Of a stretch of DNA of 10,068 nucleotides, positions 6,191 to 10,068 are shown piece after piece (the first letter of the stretch is position 1; each line of letters begins with the position of its first letter). The position numbers were made by a program, and so were the translations under genes. A model generated the notes under the pieces. That model saw only the letters and a program-made list of their open reading frames with translations. It did no database searches and was not told the origin of the DNA. Source of the stretch: UBA5972 sp964466385 (GTDB taxonomy: Bacteria > Pseudomonadota > Alphaproteobacteria > Rhodobacterales > Rhodobacteraceae); assembly GCA_964466385.1 (NCBI GenBank), contig CAYXNM010000097.1, forward strand, positions 1-10,068. The letters are read 5' to 3'.

Positions 6191-6544
6191 TCAGATCGGG
6201 TTCAGCGCCACGGCAATCCGGCGCCCCTCGGCCAGCAATAGGTTGAAGGTTCGGCAGGCTGACGGTGTCGTCATGGGGTCGGCCCCGACGCTGCGCGCTT
6301 CAAACCACCGGCTGAACGGGCGCGGCAAAGAGGTGGTTTCGGAACCGGTTCCGATCAGGACGATGTCAAGGGCGTCGATCAGGTCGTCAAATGCCCCAAG
6401 GTCACGAAACCCTTGCCACGGTTTGAGGAGGTGCGGCGTCACGATGATCGGCCCCGCAAACAGGTTTCCGCCGACGCGAAACCCTCCCGGTCCAAAGCCG
6501 TCAATCGGGGTGGGGGTTTGGAAACGGACGCCCTGTGCCGGCAT
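6191..6544 (-). CDS. Mth938 / NDUFAF3-like domain protein (DUF498)
   Basis: This 117-residue soluble protein consists of a single Mth938-like domain, the family that includes human AAMDC and the mitochondrial complex I assembly factor NDUFAF3. Visible family features are IDGFGPGGFRV (14-24), DIVLIGTG (60-67) and the C-terminal block MTTPSACRTFNLLLAEGRR (90-108), which matches the conserved M-T-x-A-x-R-T-x-N-x-L-x-x-E-x-R pattern. The bacterial function is unsettled; a role in assembling membrane complexes is suggested by the mitochondrial relative and by placement behind secD-secF. I start it at ATG 6544, 4 nt after the upstream stop. A TTG 18 nt earlier would overlap that gene and adds only non-conserved residues. 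It is the last gene of the sec operon, and no convincing intrinsic terminator follows. Confidence 0.87.
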   Translation of the reverse strand: MPAQGVRFQTPTPIDGFGPGGFRVGGNLFAGPIIVTPHLLKPWQGFRDLGAFDDLIDALDIVLIGTGSETTSLPRPFSRWFEARSVGADPMTTPSACRTFNLLLAEGRRIAVALNPI

Positions 6545-6548
6545 CGCC

Positions 6549-7304
6549 TCAGACCTGCCCAAAGAGCGGCAGGTTGGAAACCGCCGCCCCCGCGATCAGA
6601 AGATAAGCCATTGCGCGATAGGTTCTTTCGCGACCGGGCCTGAAGATCGCGCCACCGATGATGTTGCCGATCAGGTACGGCACGCTGAGGATCACTCCGA
6701 TCATGACAGGGACCGCGCTTAACCCGCCACTGCCGGCCATGACCACAAGAACGACAAGATCAAACCCCAACAGGTAAAGCAGAATATTGGCGCGCACGGT
6801 TTCTGCCGCCTTTCGCCCGGACAGATAAAGCATGATGACCGGCGGGCCGGCCAGCCCGCCAAAACCGCCAAGCAAGCCACCCGCGCCACCAACCCCATAG
6901 ACCATCCGGCGCGTCAGCAAACCGTCATACCGCCATCCTGTCATCAAAAGGGCCAGCAGCGACAGCGAGACGACCGAGATCGCCCAGCGAAAGAGGTCGG
7001 GATCGATGTGATAAAGCAGGTAAAGCCCCAGCGGCATCGTCAGGCTGGCCCCGGCGATCAGACGCAGAACATCGCGCGGATCGCTGTGGCGAATGGCCCG
7101 CGGGACATTGGGCAACGGGCCGAACGCATCGAATATGATCACCGTGATCAGGGCCCAGACCGGAGGCAGGACCGATCCGGCAAAAGGCATATAGACCATG
7201 GCCGTTCCAAACCCCGAAAACCCGCGCACCACCCCCGCAAGAAACACCGCGGCAATCAGGACGGGCAAACCGTCGGTAGCAAAGGCGTGCGCGATCCCGC
7301 TCAA
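6549..7304 (-). CDS. TauE/SafE-family membrane permease
   Basis: This 251-residue polytopic inner-membrane protein has about eight hydrophobic helices arranged in two halves. The N-terminal repeat carries FLAGVVRGFSGFGTAMVYMP (21-40), and the second half carries GGAGGLLGGFGGLAGPPVIM (138-157); both are typical of TauE/SafE (DUF81) transporters. Known members export sulfite, sulfoacetate or other organic anions, but the substrate cannot be read from sequence. The start is TTG at 7304: the first in-frame ATG would fall inside the first helix, so the TTG is needed for a complete helix 1. That TTG overlaps the secF stop as TTGA (7304-7301), so translation is probably coupled to secF. It sits between secF and the Mth938-like gene and is a passenger rather than a known Sec component. 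Confidence 0.88.
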   Translation of the reverse strand: MSGIAHAFATDGLPVLIAAVFLAGVVRGFSGFGTAMVYMPFAGSVLPPVWALITVIIFDAFGPLPNVPRAIRHSDPRDVLRLIAGASLTMPLGLYLLYHIDPDLFRWAISVVSLSLLALLMTGWRYDGLLTRRMVYGVGGAGGLLGGFGGLAGPPVIMLYLSGRKAAETVRANILLYLLGFDLVVLVVMAGSGGLSAVPVMIGVILSVPYLIGNIIGGAIFRPGRERTYRAMAYLLIAGAAVSNLPLFGQV

Positions 7305-8269
7305 GCGTCGATATTCGCGAATTGCGTCCCCGCGTTGCCGTCGGGCCTGGACCAGTCGCGTTTGACCCCAAGCATCAACAGAATATGGGACGCGACGAAC
7401 ACCGAGGAATACGTCCCCACGACAACCCCCCAGATCATCGCAAAGACAAACCCCCGGATCACGTCGCCGCCCAGTACGAACAGCGCCGCCAGCGCAATCA
7501 GTGTCGTGATCGACGTCATGACCGTGCGCGACAGCGTTTCATTGATGGATTGACCCAACACATCCCTGAGCGCCATTTTCTTGTACCTGCGGAGGTTTTC
7601 ACGCACGCGGTCAAAGACGACGACCGTGTCATTCAGCGAATACCCCACAATCGTCAGGATCGCCGCAATGATCGCCAGATCGAACTTGATCTGAAGCACC
7701 GAGAAGACCCCAATCGTCAACACGACGTCATGAACGAGCGCGGCAACGGCGCCAACGGAAAACTGCCATTCGAACCGCAGCCAGATGTAAAAGAGCACCG
7801 CCAGGATCGCCAGCAGAACGGCCTCGATGGCCGTGGTGATCAATTCGCCCGACACTTTGGGCCCCACGCTCTCGACCGATGGAAAATGCATGTCCGCATC
7901 AAGCGTCCGCAACGCGTCCTTGAGCGCGGTCAGGGTTTCGATCGTGACGGCCTCGGCACCCTCCTGTTGTTCGATGCGGATTTGCGTAACGTGCTTGTCG
8001 GCTGGAAAATTGGGGTCGAAAACCTCGGTAATCGAAACATCCCCGATCTTGAGCGTCGCCAGAGCGTCACGATATTGCCCGACATTCACGTCCTTCGTGC
8101 TTTCCGTACGCAATGTCGTCCCGCCGCGAAAATCAATCCCGTAATTCAGCCCCATCACGAAAAACAGGACGACCGACAGGACCATGGCCAGCGCCGAGGC
8201 CCCGAACGTGTAGCTCGAAAACCGGAAGAAATCGATTTGGGTTCCCTCGGGAACAAGTCTCAGTCGCAT
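7301..8269 (-). CDS. secF: Protein translocase subunit SecF
   Basis: This 322-residue inner-membrane protein is a subunit of the SecDF-YajC complex, which uses the proton gradient to drive late stages of SecYEG-dependent export. Helix 1 (about 20-40) is followed by YGIDFRGGT (43-51), the short periplasmic domain (about 52-135), and the five-helix RND-type core from about 144 to 300. The signature SLNDTVVVFDRVREN (211-225) contains Asp214, the position of E. coli SecF Asp213. Length agrees with E. coli SecF (323 aa). The ATG at 8269 is preceded by an AAGGA Shine-Dalgarno and lies 12 nt after the secD stop. Its TGA overlaps the TTG start of the TauE-like gene. Confidence 0.97.
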   Translation of the reverse strand: MRLRLVPEGTQIDFFRFSSYTFGASALAMVLSVVLFFVMGLNYGIDFRGGTTLRTESTKDVNVGQYRDALATLKIGDVSITEVFDPNFPADKHVTQIRIEQQEGAEAVTIETLTALKDALRTLDADMHFPSVESVGPKVSGELITTAIEAVLLAILAVLFYIWLRFEWQFSVGAVAALVHDVVLTIGVFSVLQIKFDLAIIAAILTIVGYSLNDTVVVFDRVRENLRRYKKMALRDVLGQSINETLSRTVMTSITTLIALAALFVLGGDVIRGFVFAMIWGVVVGTYSSVFVASHILLMLGVKRDWSRPDGNAGTQFANIDA

Positions 8270-8281
8270 CTTCTTTTTCCT

Positions 8282-9946
8282 TCAGACTTTGATCGTGCGC
8301 GGACGGCGGATTTGAAACCACGTGGCCACAAGCAGACGGGTCACCCAGATCGCCGTAAAGACCGAGGTGATGACACCGAAGGCAAGCGTGACGGCGAAAC
8401 CACGGACAGGGCCGGACCCCATGTAATAAAGAATGGCGGCGGCTATCAATGTGGTGACATTCGCATCGACAATCGCCGAGGTCGCCTTTTCATAGCCAAG
8501 CTCAATCGCCCGCGCGGGGCCCTTGGCGGATTTCAGTTCTTCCCGAATACGCTCAAAAATCAGGACGTTGGCATCAACCGCCATCCCGATGGTCAGAACG
8601 ATGCCGGCGATTCCCGGCAGCGTCAGCGTCGCGCCGATGGCGCTGAGCATCGCAAAGATCATCGCGATGTTGAGCATGAGCGCCATGTTGGCGAAAATGC
8701 CGAACAATCCATAACTGAGGAACATGAAGACCAGCACCGCAGCAAACGCAACGACGGTCGCGATCTTGCCCGCTTCGATACTGTCCTGCCCAAGTTCCGG
8801 GCCAATCGTGCGTTCCTCCAGAAAATCCATGCCCGCGGGCAGGGCACCGGCGCGCAGCAATACGGCAAGCTCGGTCGAACCCTCAACAGTGAACCGCCCG
8901 GTGATGATGCCCGATCCCCCCGAGATGTGCGACCGGATTTCCGGGGCCGAGATCACCTCGTTGTCCAGCACGATCGCAAACAAATCGTTGATATGTTCCG
9001 CCGTATAGGTGCCGAATATCCGCCCGCCGGTCGGGTTGAAACGGAAATTCACGGCCGGACGCCCATTCTGATCGAAACTTGGCTGCGCGTCGGCAAGGTC
9101 TTCGCCGGTGACGACCGCACTTTTTTCCAGCACATAGTAAAGGTCGCTGCGTTCCTGGTCGGGAACCAGAATGTTGCGCGGTCCGGGGTTGGTGTTGCCA
9201 TCCCCCGTCGTGCTCAAGACCGTGTGGAATGTCAGTTTCGCGGTCTTGCCGATCAGGCGTTTCAGTTCCTCGGCCGAACCGATCCCCGGCACCTGGATCA
9301 GAATGCGCTGTTCGCCCTGTCGCTGGATGGTGGGTTCGCGCGTGCCTGCGGCATCCACCCGACGACGGATGATCTCCAGCGACTGGCGCATGGTGCGGTC
9401 GTCGGTCGAAACCTTCTCCGCCTCTGACAGCGTCACGATGATTTCACCGTTTTCCGCCCGTACTTCGATATCGGTCGATCCAACACCCGTCAGGCTGACG
9501 ACCGGGCGCGCGAGCGCGCGAACAGCCTCGACCGCGCGGGCAATCTGATCGGGTTTGGAGATTCTGACCCGCAATTCGTCATCGGCACCGTCCTGTCGCC
9601 GCACGGTCCCGATGGTTGCACGTTCCTTGCGCAGGGCGTCGCGCACCTCGGGCCACATTCCATCCAGCCGGTCGGCATAGACTTCGGTTACCTTGACCTC
9701 GGCCAGCAAATGCGCCCCCCCCCGAAGGTCAAGGCCGAGGTTGACAAGCGAGGACGGCAACCAGCCCGGCCAGTCCGACTGCGCCTGCGTCAGCTCCGGC
9801 GTCACGACCGCGCCCTTTTCGATCGCGGCAACCGCGTCGTTACGGGTTTCAACGCGGGTGTAAAAGGCATTGGGCAGCGCCAGCATGATCCCAAGCAGGC
9901 AAAGCCCGATGATCACAGATTTCTGCCAGACTGAAAACTGAAGCAT
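8282..9946 (-). CDS. secD: Protein translocase subunit SecD
   Basis: This 554-residue partner of SecF belongs to the RND superfamily. Helix 1 spans about 9-26. The GLDLRGGAHLL motif (71-81) opens the large periplasmic P1 domain (to about 385), which is shorter than in E. coli (615 aa in total) but normal for alphaproteobacteria. Five C-terminal helices run from about 393 to 540. The proton-path motif GMAVDANVLIFERIREE (454-470) has Asp458 at the place of E. coli Asp519, and GYEKATSAIVDANVTTL (484-500) is the second conserved block. The start ATG 9946 lies 36 nt after the yajC stop, with AGGA about 11 nt before it. The coding strand has a run of nine G (9723-9715) across codons 75-78 within the LRGGA motif. 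Confidence 0.97.
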   Translation of the reverse strand: MLQFSVWQKSVIIGLCLLGIMLALPNAFYTRVETRNDAVAAIEKGAVVTPELTQAQSDWPGWLPSSLVNLGLDLRGGAHLLAEVKVTEVYADRLDGMWPEVRDALRKERATIGTVRRQDGADDELRVRISKPDQIARAVEAVRALARPVVSLTGVGSTDIEVRAENGEIIVTLSEAEKVSTDDRTMRQSLEIIRRRVDAAGTREPTIQRQGEQRILIQVPGIGSAEELKRLIGKTAKLTFHTVLSTTGDGNTNPGPRNILVPDQERSDLYYVLEKSAVVTGEDLADAQPSFDQNGRPAVNFRFNPTGGRIFGTYTAEHINDLFAIVLDNEVISAPEIRSHISGGSGIITGRFTVEGSTELAVLLRAGALPAGMDFLEERTIGPELGQDSIEAGKIATVVAFAAVLVFMFLSYGLFGIFANMALMLNIAMIFAMLSAIGATLTLPGIAGIVLTIGMAVDANVLIFERIREELKSAKGPARAIELGYEKATSAIVDANVTTLIAAAILYYMGSGPVRGFAVTLAFGVITSVFTAIWVTRLLVATWFQIRRPRTIKV

Positions 9947-9982
9947 GGTGGCGGTGTTCCTGATTTCCTGCGCGGGGCGCCT

Positions 9983-10068
9983 TTATTTCTTTTCGGCGGG
10001 TTCGGTCTTGCTGAGAACCGTCGAGATCGTGCTCTGCACAACCCGCACCTTGACGCCGCTGGCGATTT
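9983..10068 (-). CDS. yajC: YajC, preprotein translocase subunit (C-terminal fragment)
   Basis: Only the last 27 codons and the TAA stop (9985-9983) are inside the window; the 5' part lies beyond the right edge. The visible peptide begins IASGVKVRVVQSTISTVL and ends in a charged tail, KTEPAEKK. This matches the cytosolic C-terminal segment of YajC, a small single-helix protein that associates with SecD and SecF. The call also rests on position: yajC-secD-secF is a very common order, and the stop is 36 nt before the secD ATG. The membrane helix that would confirm it is outside the window. Confidence 0.85.
   Translation of the reverse strand, partial: IASGVKVRVVQSTISTVLSKTEPAEKK

Noticed and set aside
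7322..9427. Plus-strand open frame of 701 codons antisense to secF and secD
   Set aside because: It lies exactly opposite two highly conserved genes, crosses their boundary, and encodes a low-complexity Arg/Asp/His/Gln-rich sequence with no domain. GC-rich third-position bias keeps the antisense frame free of stops.
1..10068. Mobile elements, CRISPR arrays, prophage or defence islands
   Set aside because: No transposase, integrase or Cas motif, terminal inverted repeat pair or spaced direct-repeat array was seen, and all genes are co-directional core-type genes with uniform composition.

Overview
The window reads as a chromosomal segment of an alphaproteobacterium, most likely a member of the Rhodobacterales (Roseobacter/Rhodobacter group). 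The DNA is GC-rich with strong third-position GC. The gene content also fits: yajC-secD-secF followed by an Mth938/NDUFAF3-like gene, a TrgA-family protein beside a cysteine synthase, and a DUF3772-type mechanosensitive channel. The taxonomic call is inference from gene families and order; no marker gene such as rRNA is present.

Every gene lies on the minus strand, so transcription runs from the right edge to the left edge. Region 1 (about 10068 to 6191) is the Sec accessory operon: the 3' end of yajC, then secD, secF, a TauE/SafE-type membrane permease whose TTG start overlaps the secF stop, and a small Mth938/NDUFAF3-like protein. Region 2 (about 6112 to 4401) starts at a 126-bp intergenic space with a candidate promoter. 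It holds a cyclopropane-fatty-acid-synthase-like methyltransferase and, 2 nt later, a TrgA-family four-helix membrane protein. Region 3 (about 4337 to 149) starts at a second candidate promoter. It carries a cysK-type cysteine synthase, a 788-residue MscS-family channel and an AlaX alanyl-tRNA editing protein, joined by two consecutive 4-nt ATGA stop/start overlaps. Region 4 (91 to 2) is a complete tRNA-Ser(GGA) with an encoded CCA.

The themes are membrane protein export and assembly (YajC/SecD/SecF and perhaps the NDUFAF3-like protein), membrane lipid modification and envelope stress (CFA-like enzyme, TrgA, MscS), and serine/cysteine metabolism with translation fidelity (cysteine synthase, AlaX, tRNA-Ser). 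The pairing of trgA with cysK resembles the tellurite-resistance locus known from Rhodobacter sphaeroides.

The window is densely coding, with no gap over 300 bp. I see no mobile element, CRISPR array, phage gene or obvious foreign island. I found no convincing undescribed multi-gene system. The points worth a second look are tight translational coupling in the cysK-channel-alaX unit, the NDUFAF3-like gene in the sec operon, a nine-G run in the most conserved SecD motif, repeated ATGAACATC start contexts, and a sigma-54-like sequence upstream of the methyltransferase.
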